A stretch of 64,000 nt of DNA from Jiella endophytica (GTDB taxonomy: Bacteria > Pseudomonadota > Alphaproteobacteria > Rhizobiales > Rhizobiaceae), in contig NZ_SOZD01000010.1 of the NCBI RefSeq assembly GCF_004519335.1, positions 1 to 64,000 of the forward strand, written 5' to 3'. The notes under the pieces were generated by a model. It was given only the letters and a program-made list of their open reading frames with translations. It did no database searches and was not told the DNA's origin. The position numbers and the translations under genes were made by a program. Each line of letters opens with the position of its first letter. Within the stretch, counting starts at the first letter, position 1. Shown one piece after another: positions 9,199 to 17,454 of this stretch.

Positions 9199-9434
9199 CA
9201 GCGGGGCCGGTACTTGTCCAGCACGCGCTCGATGTCTTGCGGAGCGGCGAAGTCGCCGCGGTCGGCCGCAGCAATCCCCGCCTCGACGCGTGCGATGAAG
9301 TGCTCCTGCCACTCGAGCGAATGGCCATGCTCGAGCGCGTCGGCGACGACCTCTGCTGCTAGTCGTCCCGTGCGGGCGGCCAGAGCGTCGACACGCTTCT
9401 TCAGTTCGGCAGAGATCGGGGTAGCGGCTTCCAT
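9198..9434 (-). CDS. ParD-like ribbon-helix-helix antitoxin
   Basis: 78 aa from the internal ATG at 9434. The N-terminus TPISAELKKRVDALAARTGR is a ribbon-helix-helix DNA-binding segment; the C-terminal half is charged and probably wraps the toxin. It precedes the toxin, as in most type II pairs, and should autorepress through its own promoter. An in-frame extension to 9527 is possible but reads as non-coding. Confidence 0.85.
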   Translation of the reverse strand: MEAATPISAELKKRVDALAARTGRLAAEVVADALEHGHSLEWQEHFIARVEAGIAAADRGDFAAPQDIERVLDKYRPR

Positions 9435-9902
9435 GGACTCGAATATGCCATGGGCGAAGGTCCAGCGCCAACATCCTTCGGTATCGCCTTGCAAGCCGGC
9501 AAGTGCCCGACGCGGCCGCGTCTCCAAGGCAGGCTGACGGTGTCACCCATCGCACCCACTGCGTGTTCCGGCATGGGTAGTCCGCGACACATGGACGATT
9601 GGCGCGGCGTCCCGACCGATCAAAAGGGAACGCCGGGGCCCCACTAACCTCGGCCTCGCGGCCAGCCCAGCCCGCCCGTCGCAGCGTCTGGCACGATGCT
9701 TGCTGAGCTCTCGCCGTCGCGGCGGCGGGGGGCGTTGCGAAAGCCGGGGCCGGCTGCCCGCACCCTGATGGGTCCGGCCGGGCGCCAGGCGCAACTCACT
9801 CCCGCCAAGGCAAGGCCTTGCAGCCGCGACGTGGTCCGCCATCGGCAGGCCGCGCCATTTTCGAACGGGCCGCTGCTCGGCCTGCTGTGGAGGAGAAGAC
9901 TG
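9435..9902. other. Long intergenic region upstream of the TRAP transporter
   Basis: 468 bases without a convincing gene. It must hold the leftward promoter of the toxin-antitoxin pair and the rightward promoter of dctP. The only firm element is the sigma-54 promoter at 9688-9705. I could not find a clear upstream palindrome for an enhancer-binding protein. Confidence 0.6.
9688..9705 (+). promoter_or_regulatory. Sigma-54 (RpoN) promoter for dctPQM
   Basis: CTGGCACGATGCTTGCTG matches the -24/-12 consensus TGGCACG-N4-TTGCT at every position, with exactly 12 bases from GG to GC. Transcription would start near 9715, leaving a leader of about 190 bases before dctP. It implies control by an NtrC/DctD-type activator, not present in this window. 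Confidence 0.85.
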
Positions 9903-10916
9903 ATGAAGACCCTGTTGCTCGGAACCGTGTCGATGCTCGCCTTCGGGCTCGCCGCGACCGTGGCCAATGCCGATCCCGCAGGCTGCGATGACGGCGAGAT
10001 GGTGATCAAGTTCAGCCATGTCGTCGCCGCGACCGGCCATCCGAAGGGCGACGCCGCGACGCTGTTCGCCGAGCGCGTCAACAAGGAGATGGAGGGCAAG
10101 GCCTGCATGCAGGTGTTCCCCAACTCCACCCTCTTCGACGACGACAAGGTGATGGAGGCGCTGCTTCTCGGCGACGTCCAGCTGGCCGCGCCGTCGCTGT
10201 CGAAGTTCGAGGCCTATACGCTGAAATACCGGCTGTTCGACCTGCCCTTCCTGTTTCAGGATCTCGACGCCGTCAGCCGCTTCACCCAGTCCGACACCGG
10301 CAAGGGTCTGCTGACCGTGATGGAGGACGTCGGCTATACGGGTCTCGGCTACTGGTCCTCGGGCCTCAAGCAGTTCTCCGCCAACAAGCCGCTGCTCGTG
10401 CCCTCTGACGCCGACGGCCTGAAGTTCCGCATCCAGACCTCCGACGTCGCCGAGGCGATGATCGAGGCGATGGGCGGCTCGGCCCAGAAGCTCGCCTTCA
10501 AGGAGGTCTACGGCGCGCTGCAGACCGGCGTCGTCGACGGCCAGGAGAACACCTGGTCGAACATCTATACCCAGAAGTTCTTCGAGGTGCAGGACGGCGT
10601 CACCGAGACCAACCACCAGCTTCTCGCCTATCTCCTCGTCACCTCCACCGAATGGCTGAACGGTCTCGATCCCGAGATCCGCGACCAGTTCATGAAGATC
10701 GCCGAGGAGGTCACCGTCGAGGCCAACAACGCCGTCGCCGAGACCGAGAAGAAGAACCGCCAGAACATCATCGACGCCGGCGGCGAGGTGCGGGAACTCA
10801 CCCCCGAGCAGCGCAAGCAGTGGGTCGACACGATGAAGCCGGTCTGGGCGAAGTTCACCGACGACATCGGCCAGGAGAACATCGACGCGGCGATGGCGGC
10901 GAACGCCACCAACTGA
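9903..10916 (+). CDS. dctP: TRAP transporter substrate-binding protein, DctP family
   Basis: 337 aa. Periplasmic binding protein that delivers an organic acid to the DctQM permease. Signal peptide at residues 1-23 (cut after ANA). Family segments are present: IKFSHVVAATGHPKGDAA, the central GLKFRIQTSDVAEAMIEAMGG with the Arg that usually clamps a substrate carboxylate, and VDGQENTWSNIYTQKFFEVQ. The start follows GGAGGAGAAGACTG. The sequence is close to C4-dicarboxylate binders, but the substrate cannot be fixed by eye. Confidence 0.93.
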   Translation: MKTLLLGTVSMLAFGLAATVANADPAGCDDGEMVIKFSHVVAATGHPKGDAATLFAERVNKEMEGKACMQVFPNSTLFDDDKVMEALLLGDVQLAAPSLSKFEAYTLKYRLFDLPFLFQDLDAVSRFTQSDTGKGLLTVMEDVGYTGLGYWSSGLKQFSANKPLLVPSDADGLKFRIQTSDVAEAMIEAMGGSAQKLAFKEVYGALQTGVVDGQENTWSNIYTQKFFEVQDGVTETNHQLLAYLLVTSTEWLNGLDPEIRDQFMKIAEEVTVEANNAVAETEKKNRQNIIDAGGEVRELTPEQRKQWVDTMKPVWAKFTDDIGQENIDAAMAANATN

Positions 10917-10924
10917 GCCGTGAA

Positions 10925-10963
10925 GGCGCCCCGGCACGGTGATCGACGCCGTGCCGGGGCGCC
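10925..10963 (+). other. Strong intercistronic stem-loop between dctP and dctQ
   Basis: A perfect 15-bp inverted repeat (GGCGCCCCGGCACGG and complement) with a 9-base loop, starting 8 bases after the dctP stop. There is no T run, so it is not a classic terminator. Such structures often protect the 3' end of binding-protein mRNA or attenuate read-through, so that the soluble component is made in excess. Confidence 0.75.
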
Positions 10964-11077
10964 GACGCGCCTGCCTGTCCCGCGACGCGAGGGGCAGGCG
11001 GCCGCCGATCCCTGCAGAACAGCGCTGCCGGCCGCCGCCCCTCGGGTGCCGTCCGGTTCGACGAGGGGCATCCGATC

Positions 11078-11758
11078 TTGCTGAGCTTTTGGCCGTATCT
11101 CGCGATCCTCGGCCTGATCGCGCTTTTATTCCTTGCCGAACGGCGCTGGCCGGACGGCGTCACGCGGCTCGAGGAGAATTTCCTCGCCATCCTGATGGCG
11201 ACCATCACCCTCGTCTCCTTCGTCCAGGTGATCGCGCGCTACGGCTTCAACACCGGCTGGGGCGGGGCGCTGGAATTCAACCGCATCCTGTTCGCCTGGA
11301 TGATCCTGTTCGGCATGAGCTACGGCATCAAGACCGGCCTGCATCTCGGCGTCGACGCGGCGATCCGGACCTTCCCGAGGCCGCTGTTCAAAGCGGCGGC
11401 GATCTTCGGGGCGCTGGCGACGCTGCTCTATGCGGCGATCCTCTTGTCCTCCGACTGGCTGCAGCTCTTCGGCGCCCACACCTCCGGCGGCGCCGTCTTC
11501 TACTGGCAGCGCTTCTTCAAGATCGGCATCGGCCTCGACGATCTGCGCTATCCCGTCTTCATCCAGGAGGCCTTCGGCGTCCAGGAGCGGGTGCAGCGCT
11601 GGATCGCCTATCTGATGCTGCCCGTCGGCCTCGCGCTACTCGGCTTCCGCTCGATCGAGGCGGTGGTCGCCATCGCCACCGGCCGGCGCGAACTCGTCAT
11701 CGCCGGCCATGAGGCCGAAGACCTCGTTGCGGAAAACAAGGACGTCCTGAAGGACTGA
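11078..11758 (+). CDS. dctQ: TRAP transporter small permease, DctQ family
   Basis: 226 aa, four membrane segments (about residues 3-20, 37-58, 107-130 and 170-195), typical DctQ topology, with the family core EFNRILFAWMILFGMSYGIK. It begins with TTG, preceded by GAGGGGC. It has an insertion between the third and fourth segments and a charged tail, so it is longer than the usual 160-190 aa. The gene ends two bases before dctM. Confidence 0.88.
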   Translation: MLSFWPYLAILGLIALLFLAERRWPDGVTRLEENFLAILMATITLVSFVQVIARYGFNTGWGGALEFNRILFAWMILFGMSYGIKTGLHLGVDAAIRTFPRPLFKAAAIFGALATLLYAAILLSSDWLQLFGAHTSGGAVFYWQRFFKIGIGLDDLRYPVFIQEAFGVQERVQRWIAYLMLPVGLALLGFRSIEAVVAIATGRRELVIAGHEAEDLVAENKDVLKD

Positions 11759-11760
11759 CA

Positions 11761-13386
11761 ATGGAATCCCTCATCCTTCTCATTCTCGTCCTCGGGCTGT
11801 TGTTCCTCGGCGTGCCGGTGGCAATCTCCCTCGGCCTGTCGGCGGTCATCATGATCGCCTTCTTCTCCACCGATTCGATGTCGTCGGTGGCGATCCAGCT
11901 GTTCACTGCGGCGCAGAACTACACGCTTCTCGCCATCCCCTTCTTCGTGCTCGCCTCGGCCTTCATGTCGACCGGCGGCGTCGCCAAGCGGCTGATCGAT
12001 TTCGCCATCGCCGCCGTCGGCCATTTCCGCGGCGGCCTCGCCATGGCCTCGGTGCTGGCCTGCATGCTGTTCGCGGCGCTCTCCGGCTCCTCGCCGGCGA
12101 CCGTCGTTGCCATCGGCACCATCGCCATCGCCGGCATGCGGCGGGTCGGCTATTCGAAGGAGTTCTCCGCCGGGATCATCGCCAATGCCGGCACGCTCGG
12201 CATCCTGATCCCGCCGTCGATCGTCATGGTGGTCTATTCGGCGGCGACCAACGTCTCCGTCGGGCGGATGTTTCTCGCCGGCGTCATTCCCGGTCTTGTC
12301 GCCGGGCTGATGCTGATGGGGGCGATCTACATCGTCGCCCGCTGGAAAGGCCTGCCGGCCGAACCCTGGCGGGGTTTTCTGCCGCTCCTGCGCGACGGCA
12401 AGTCGGCCGGCTTCGGCCTGTTCCTGATCGTCATCATCCTCGGCGGCATCTATGGCGGCGTCTTCACCCCGACGGAAGCCGCCGCTGTCGCGGCGGTCTA
12501 CGCCTTCCTGGTGGCGGTCTTCGTCTATCGCGACATGGGGCCGCTGAAGGGTCGCGCCTGGATCAGGGAAACCGACGCGCCGCGCGCCCGCACGGGCTTT
12601 TCCGCCATCGCCTACGGCGTGTCGTTCTTCGTCGTCGCGCTGATTCTCGTCTATTTCCTCACCGCCGGGCCCGGCGGGAGCTCGACCTATTCGCTCGCCG
12701 AGCGGCTGGTTCTCTGCGGCGTTCCGGCGGTTCTCGTCGCCATCGCCTATGCGCTCTGGCGCGGCGAGGGCGGGGTCAAGGCGCTCGCCGGCACCTTCGG
12801 CGCCGGCCTGCCGATCTTCGGGCGGAATTTCGCGATGATCGGCCTTGCCTTCTTTCCCGCCTGCTTCCACGGCGAGACCCGTAAGGTGCTGGTCGATGCC
12901 TCGAAGACGACGGTGATGCTGATGTTCATCATCGTCAATGCGCTGCTCTTCGCCCATGTTCTGACCTCGGAGCGGATCCCCGACGCGATCACCGCCCTGA
13001 TGCTCGACTACGGCTTCACCTGGTTCACCTTCCTGATCGCGGTGAACGTGCTGCTGCTCATCGGCGGCCAGTTCATGGAGCCGTCGGGGCTGCTGCTGAT
13101 CGTCGCGCCGGTGGTCTTCCCGATCGCCCTCGAACTCGGCGTCGACCCGGTGCATCTCGGAATCATCATGGTGGTCAACATGGAGATCGGCATGATCACC
13201 CCGCCGATCGGGCTGAACCTCTTCGTCACCTCGGGGATCACCGGCATGAGCCTGATCAAGGTGGTGAAGGCGGCGATGCCTTTCGTCGGCGTGCTGTTCC
13301 TGTTCCTGATCCTCGTCACCTACGTGCCCTGGCTCTCCACCTGGCTGCCCTACAGCCTGATGGGACCGGAAACGATGCTGCGGTGA
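11761..13386 (+). CDS. dctM: TRAP transporter large permease, DctM family, with a central insertion
   Basis: 541 aa; ordinary DctM is about 425-430 aa. It carries out sodium-coupled uptake of the substrate released from DctP. N-terminal half (residues 1-258) and C-terminal half (from RKVLVDASKTTVML, about 374) match the family, including ALSGSSPATVVAIGT, GILIPPSIVMVVY and GMITPPIGLN. Residues about 263-372 are extra and contain two or three further hydrophobic segments (AIAYGVSFFVVALILVYFLT, LCGVPAVLVAIAYALW). The frame is intact, so this is an elaboration rather than damage. Confidence 0.92.
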   Translation: MESLILLILVLGLLFLGVPVAISLGLSAVIMIAFFSTDSMSSVAIQLFTAAQNYTLLAIPFFVLASAFMSTGGVAKRLIDFAIAAVGHFRGGLAMASVLACMLFAALSGSSPATVVAIGTIAIAGMRRVGYSKEFSAGIIANAGTLGILIPPSIVMVVYSAATNVSVGRMFLAGVIPGLVAGLMLMGAIYIVARWKGLPAEPWRGFLPLLRDGKSAGFGLFLIVIILGGIYGGVFTPTEAAAVAAVYAFLVAVFVYRDMGPLKGRAWIRETDAPRARTGFSAIAYGVSFFVVALILVYFLTAGPGGSSTYSLAERLVLCGVPAVLVAIAYALWRGEGGVKALAGTFGAGLPIFGRNFAMIGLAFFPACFHGETRKVLVDASKTTVMLMFIIVNALLFAHVLTSERIPDAITALMLDYGFTWFTFLIAVNVLLLIGGQFMEPSGLLLIVAPVVFPIALELGVDPVHLGIIMVVNMEIGMITPPIGLNLFVTSGITGMSLIKVVKAAMPFVGVLFLFLILVTYVPWLSTWLPYSLMGPETMLR

Positions 13387-13444
13387 GAAAAGGGAATCAG
13401 CCTGCGCGGCGAGGCTCCGGGCCGGCGCGTCGGGCCCGGTACGG

Positions 13445-13523
13445 CGTGCATCCATTCGGACGCGCAAGCCGGGCCCCGACGACTTGAATCACCGCCTTGT
13501 GCCCGGTGGAAATCGCTGCCGAT
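13445..13523. repeat. Palindromic intergenic element
   Basis: GTGCATCCATTCGGACGCGC, a GGGCCCCGACGAC spacer, TTGAATCACCGCCTTGTGCC core and GGAAATCGCTGCCGAT. It is the same family as the copy at 22253. It lies between dctM and the end of the GGDEF-EAL gene. Confidence 0.75.
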
Positions 13524-13545
13524 TATCGAGCCGACGGCAGCCGGC

Positions 13546-15948
13546 TCAGGCGGAATGGCACTCGGCAAGGTCGGCAAAGCGGGCCTCGAGCTTGTCGATC
13601 GGCTCCGGCCAGCCGAAGAAATAGCCCTGGGCGAGGGGGATGCCGGTCGCCGCAATCGCCGCGACCTGAGCCTCGTCCTCCAGCCCTTCAGCGACGACGG
13701 TGAAGCCGATCCGGTCGGCGAGATGCTGGACCAGTTCGACGACCGAGCGCGAGGCCTCGTTCTCGCCGACGACGCTGGCGAAGCTGCGGTCGATCTTCAC
13801 CTTGTCGAAGGAGTAGGTCGCCAGATAGCCGATCGAGGCATAGCCGGTGCCGAAATCGTCCAGGGAAAAACGCAGGCCGAGCGAGCGCAGCTCGCGCATC
13901 GTCTCCAGCGTCTGCTCCGGATCGTCGACGAGGACGGATTCGGTGAGTTCCAGCTCCAGCCTTTCGGCCGGGGCGTTCTCTTCCTCGAGGATCTGGCGGA
14001 TCGCCGAGACCAGCCGCCGCGGCTGGCGGAACTGCATCGGCGAGACGTTGACCGACATCGAGACGTCGGCGGGCAGCCGCACGAGATCGCCCGCCGCGCG
14101 CCTCAGGACCCATTCGCCGAGGTCGGAGATCAGGTCGCTGCGCTCGGCGATGGGGATGAACTCGGCCGGCGAGATGCGCCCTTTCACCGGATGGTTCCAG
14201 CGCAGCAGCGCCTCGGCGGAGACGATCCGGCCCGAGGCGATCTCGACGATCGGCTGATAGTGCAGTTCGAACTGCTCGGCCGCCAGGCCCTCGCGCATCT
14301 CGCGCTCGAGTTCGGTGCGGCGGCGGAAGGAGGCGGCCATTTCGGGCTTGAACAGGCTGACCCGGCTCTTGCCCGTCGATTTCGACTCATAGAGCGCGAG
14401 ATCGGCCGCGGTCATCAGCGTTGCGCCGTCGGAGCCGTGGCTCGGGCCGACGGCGGCGCCGATGCTGGCGCTGATCGAGAATTTCCGGTCGCCGATGAGG
14501 ATCGGCGGGGCGAGCGCCTGCATCACCCGCTCGGCGGTCGCAAGGCTCGCACTGGCGTCGGCGGTGGGGATGATCGCAACGAACTCGTCGCCGCCGAAGC
14601 GGGCGAGGAAGTCGGAGATGCGCACCGCCGAACGGATGCGCTCGGCGATCGCCACCAGCACCTTGTCGCCGGTCGCGTGTCCAAGGGTGTCGTTGATCGT
14701 CTTGAAGTCGTCGAGGTCGATATAGAGGATCGCGACCGAGCCGATGCCTTCCTTGAAGCCGGGGCCGATCGAGGCGAGCATGCGGTCGAGTTCGTGGCGG
14801 TTCGACATCCCGGTGAGGGGGTCGGTCCGGGCCATCGTTTCGATCTTCTGCTGGGTCTGCTTGCGCTCGGTGATGTCCTCGGTGACGATCAGCGCGCCGC
14901 TGGCCTCGGTCGGCTCGACATGCAGGAGCAGCGTCTTGCCGTCGGGCGTGGTCAGCTCCCGCGTGGTGGCGAGCTGCTTCTTCAGGGTGCGATGGACGTC
15001 CTGGCGGATCAGCGTCGCGTCGCTGCGCGACAGGCGGCGGCCCCTGACGGCGGATTCCAGCATGCCGTCGAGGCTTTCGTCGCCGGTCTCGAGGTGAACG
15101 CCGTAGAGCTCGCCATGCCGCTCGTTCTGCAATTCCCGCGACAGCGTCTCGTCGAAGCTGACGAGGCCGTGGGTCATCGAGCGCAGCGCGAGATGGGCCT
15201 GGTCGGCATGCTTGCGCGAGGAGGCCTCGTTCTCGCGCGCCTGGGCGGTCGCGTCGGCAAGCGCCCGCAGATTGCGGTTGAGCGAGAGAACGATGACGAA
15301 ATTCGTCATCATGTAGAGCACGATGAACACCGCGATGGTGCGGTAGTAGGGCTGGTTGGAGTGCTCCAGCCCCAGCATCAGCGGCATGCACAGGCAGAGA
15401 ACCTGGACGATCACATATTTCGGCCGGGCGGCATTGCGGGCGACATAGCCCGACGCGAAGGCGACGGCGGCGATGACGTTGAGGATCTGGACGGCGGCGA
15501 TGTCGGTCGCGCCGATCGCCTGGTAGCAGCAGACGCCCTGCAGTATGGCGAACAGGGTGGCGCCGATCTGGAACTCGATCTCCCAGCGACGGACGGCGCG
15601 GTGGTCCTCCTCGTCATGACAGGCGAGGCGGTAGCGCACGATGGTCGCCAGCCGCCCGAGCAGGACGACGATGGACAGCGCGCTGATCGTGTAGAAGGCG
15701 TTGTCGCCGGACCAGAACCAGGAAAACAGCATCACCAGGATGCCGACCGCATTGGAAATGATGATGGAGGCGGGCGAGGAGAACAGCGAGCCGACGAGAA
15801 TGCTCTCGCGCTCGGCCGCAACGCTCCTGCGAGCCTGCGGTCCGGAGGGGCGCGACTCTCGTTCGTCCAGGGCCTTGGAGGCGAGAGGGCTACCGGCTGA
15901 TATCGACACTACTCTTCCGCGTCTGGTGAGCTCCATTCGCCTGACCAT
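13546..15948 (-). CDS. Membrane-bound PAS-GGDEF-EAL cyclic-di-GMP enzyme
   Basis: 800 aa. Six membrane segments (about 60-225) form a MASE-like sensor, then a coiled linker, a PAS-like domain (about 250-365, starting ALRSMTHGLVSFDETL), GGDEF (about 370-535) and EAL (about 545-795). The synthase site RFGGDEF is intact; the phosphodiesterase motifs EALLRW, DDFGTGYASIGYL and the ending AQGYFFG are also intact. It could therefore make or degrade c-di-GMP. ATG 15948 is preferred over an upstream TTG and a later ATG at 15936. It lies 124 bases downstream of the RpfF-like gene, same strand. Confidence 0.92.
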   Translation of the reverse strand: MVRRMELTRRGRVVSISAGSPLASKALDERESRPSGPQARRSVAAERESILVGSLFSSPASIIISNAVGILVMLFSWFWSGDNAFYTISALSIVVLLGRLATIVRYRLACHDEEDHRAVRRWEIEFQIGATLFAILQGVCCYQAIGATDIAAVQILNVIAAVAFASGYVARNAARPKYVIVQVLCLCMPLMLGLEHSNQPYYRTIAVFIVLYMMTNFVIVLSLNRNLRALADATAQARENEASSRKHADQAHLALRSMTHGLVSFDETLSRELQNERHGELYGVHLETGDESLDGMLESAVRGRRLSRSDATLIRQDVHRTLKKQLATTRELTTPDGKTLLLHVEPTEASGALIVTEDITERKQTQQKIETMARTDPLTGMSNRHELDRMLASIGPGFKEGIGSVAILYIDLDDFKTINDTLGHATGDKVLVAIAERIRSAVRISDFLARFGGDEFVAIIPTADASASLATAERVMQALAPPILIGDRKFSISASIGAAVGPSHGSDGATLMTAADLALYESKSTGKSRVSLFKPEMAASFRRRTELEREMREGLAAEQFELHYQPIVEIASGRIVSAEALLRWNHPVKGRISPAEFIPIAERSDLISDLGEWVLRRAAGDLVRLPADVSMSVNVSPMQFRQPRRLVSAIRQILEEENAPAERLELELTESVLVDDPEQTLETMRELRSLGLRFSLDDFGTGYASIGYLATYSFDKVKIDRSFASVVGENEASRSVVELVQHLADRIGFTVVAEGLEDEAQVAAIAATGIPLAQGYFFGWPEPIDKLEARFADLAECHSA

Positions 15949-16071
15949 AAGCAAAAGTTCTTAACGCTTAACTGATCAGCGAAGTTAGCGTTGCGGAAAA
16001 TTCATGAAAATTGGAAGGAAATACGGCGCCCGTCGCAGGCGCCTGCCGAAATCCGCGGCCTGACGGAATTT

Positions 16072-16989
16072 TCAGCCGGCCATGCGGCCGAGCATGCGCT
16101 CCTGTGCCTGGACGATGCGCTGCAGCTTCGTCGTCTCGGCCTCGCTGAGGCACATCATATGATCGACCCAGGCGGCAGCCGCCTCGGCGAGCTCGCTCGC
16201 AAGGTCCGGGCCCATGCGATTGAAGGCCCTGGAGATGGCGATGCGGGCTCTGCGGCTGGCGATCGTGCGCTTGCAGAACTCCCGCACCCACATGGCGCTG
16301 CCGCCGTCGCCGACGACGTCCTCGATGGCGCCGAGGCCGTGGAACTCGTCGGCGGTGAAGCTCTTGCCTGAGAGCAGCACCCGCTCCGCCTCGATCGGGC
16401 CGATCCGCCTTGCGAGGATCGGGGCGGCGGCGATCGGGAAATGGTTATAGTTGATTTCCGGATAGCAGAAGGTCGCCGATTCCTCGGCCACCACCACATG
16501 GCAGGCGCGGGCCGGATCGATGCCGCCGCCGAGCGCCCGGGCATGCACGGCCGCGACGGTGGCGACACGGCCGTCGAGGCCGCTGCTGTTGCCCTCGATC
16601 ACGGCGCAGGCCGCGGCGGCGTAGCGCACGAGGCCCTCGCGATCGCCCCGGCCGATGCAGTCGAGATAATAGTCGAGGTCGCCGCCGAGCGAGAAGGCGG
16701 GGCCCGAGGTGCGATAGGCCAGCACCTCCACCGGCATCTCCTCGCCCTCGGCAAGCATCGTGCGCAGCGCATGCTGAACCCGCAGCACGCTGTCGATCAG
16801 CGGCAGGGTGAAGACCGGCTTCGGCTCGGGATGCATGACCAGCCAGAGCAGCCGGTGCTGCTCCTCATACATCATCTGCAGTTGTGGAAGGGCTCCCGTC
16901 CGATCGGTGATCCGATCGACGACCTGGCTGGCGGAGAGCGCCGCTGCAAGCTTCACGCCGACGCTGTTCGCGATCTGGACCTGCGGCAT
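16072..16989 (-). CDS. RpfF-like crotonase (DSF synthase family)
   Basis: 305 aa. RpfF makes diffusible signal factor, a cis-2-unsaturated fatty acid, from acyl-ACP. Family-specific segments are visible: FSLGGDLDYYLDCIGRGDR, the ALGGGIDPARACHVVVAEE oxyanion region, CYPEINYNHFP, the RRIGPIEAERVLLSGKSFTA helix, and the C-terminal AWVDHMMCLSE with RIVQAQERM. Of the two catalytic glutamates of Xanthomonas RpfF (E141, E161), the second is present (E178) and the first is Asp (D158). It lies between two GGDEF-EAL genes on the same strand. A degradative enoyl-CoA hydratase is less likely. Confidence 0.82.
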   Translation of the reverse strand: MPQVQIANSVGVKLAAALSASQVVDRITDRTGALPQLQMMYEEQHRLLWLVMHPEPKPVFTLPLIDSVLRVQHALRTMLAEGEEMPVEVLAYRTSGPAFSLGGDLDYYLDCIGRGDREGLVRYAAAACAVIEGNSSGLDGRVATVAAVHARALGGGIDPARACHVVVAEESATFCYPEINYNHFPIAAAPILARRIGPIEAERVLLSGKSFTADEFHGLGAIEDVVGDGGSAMWVREFCKRTIASRRARIAISRAFNRMGPDLASELAEAAAAWVDHMMCLSEAETTKLQRIVQAQERMLGRMAG

Positions 16990-17454
16990 CGCTCAAATCT
17001 CCACGCAACCGTTATACGAAGCTTAACCGGGCAACCGCCGTCTGTAAATTTTGATTCTAATAGAGGGTTAACATAGAGGGTTTCGTTAACGTTTTCCTGA
17101 AGGTAGCGCGGCGCCTCCGACGCGATGACGGCCGCTGGTGACGCTGCGGAGACCGATAGGTGGCTGAATGTCCGGGTCAAAAGCGGCAAAGCCGGCAAAT
17201 CTGCCCGTCAAGGTTGGAGCGAAGCCAGAGCCGGCGCCGACGGCCAGTCGCACCCGATCACGGTGGCGCGATCTGCAACCGGAGATGGTTGACCTGTCGG
17301 AGGCGGTCTTGACCCCTCCGCTAGAAAAGCAGGCTAAGGTTGTATCCTTTCCTGCGGGTTCGCGCTGTTCGACCCGCTTCCTTGCTGCCCGTAACCCCGA
17401 TCTACCGCAGCGGCAAGTAATCCGATCGTTGCCGCGGCGGGCCCGGCGGCGGCG
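16990..17454. other. Intergenic region upstream of the RpfF-like gene
   Basis: 465 bases. The part next to the crotonase (16990-17110) is AT-rich (GTTAAC, TTTTGATTCTAATAG) and probably holds its leftward promoter. A 136-codon rightward frame at 17168-17578 overlaps the end of the EAL gene and is not accepted as a gene. Confidence 0.5.

Noticed and set aside
9450-9647. 65-codon frame in the dctP upstream region
   Set aside because: No ribosome binding site and no family; the region is better explained as regulatory.
13555-15900. 781-codon plus-strand frame opposite the GGDEF-EAL gene
   Set aside because: Shadow frame; the minus strand carries unmistakable GGDEF and EAL motifs.
17005-17025. 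GTTATACGAAGCTTAACC upstream of the RpfF-like gene as an operator copy
   Set aside because: It shares TATACG only; the second half does not fit the consensus.
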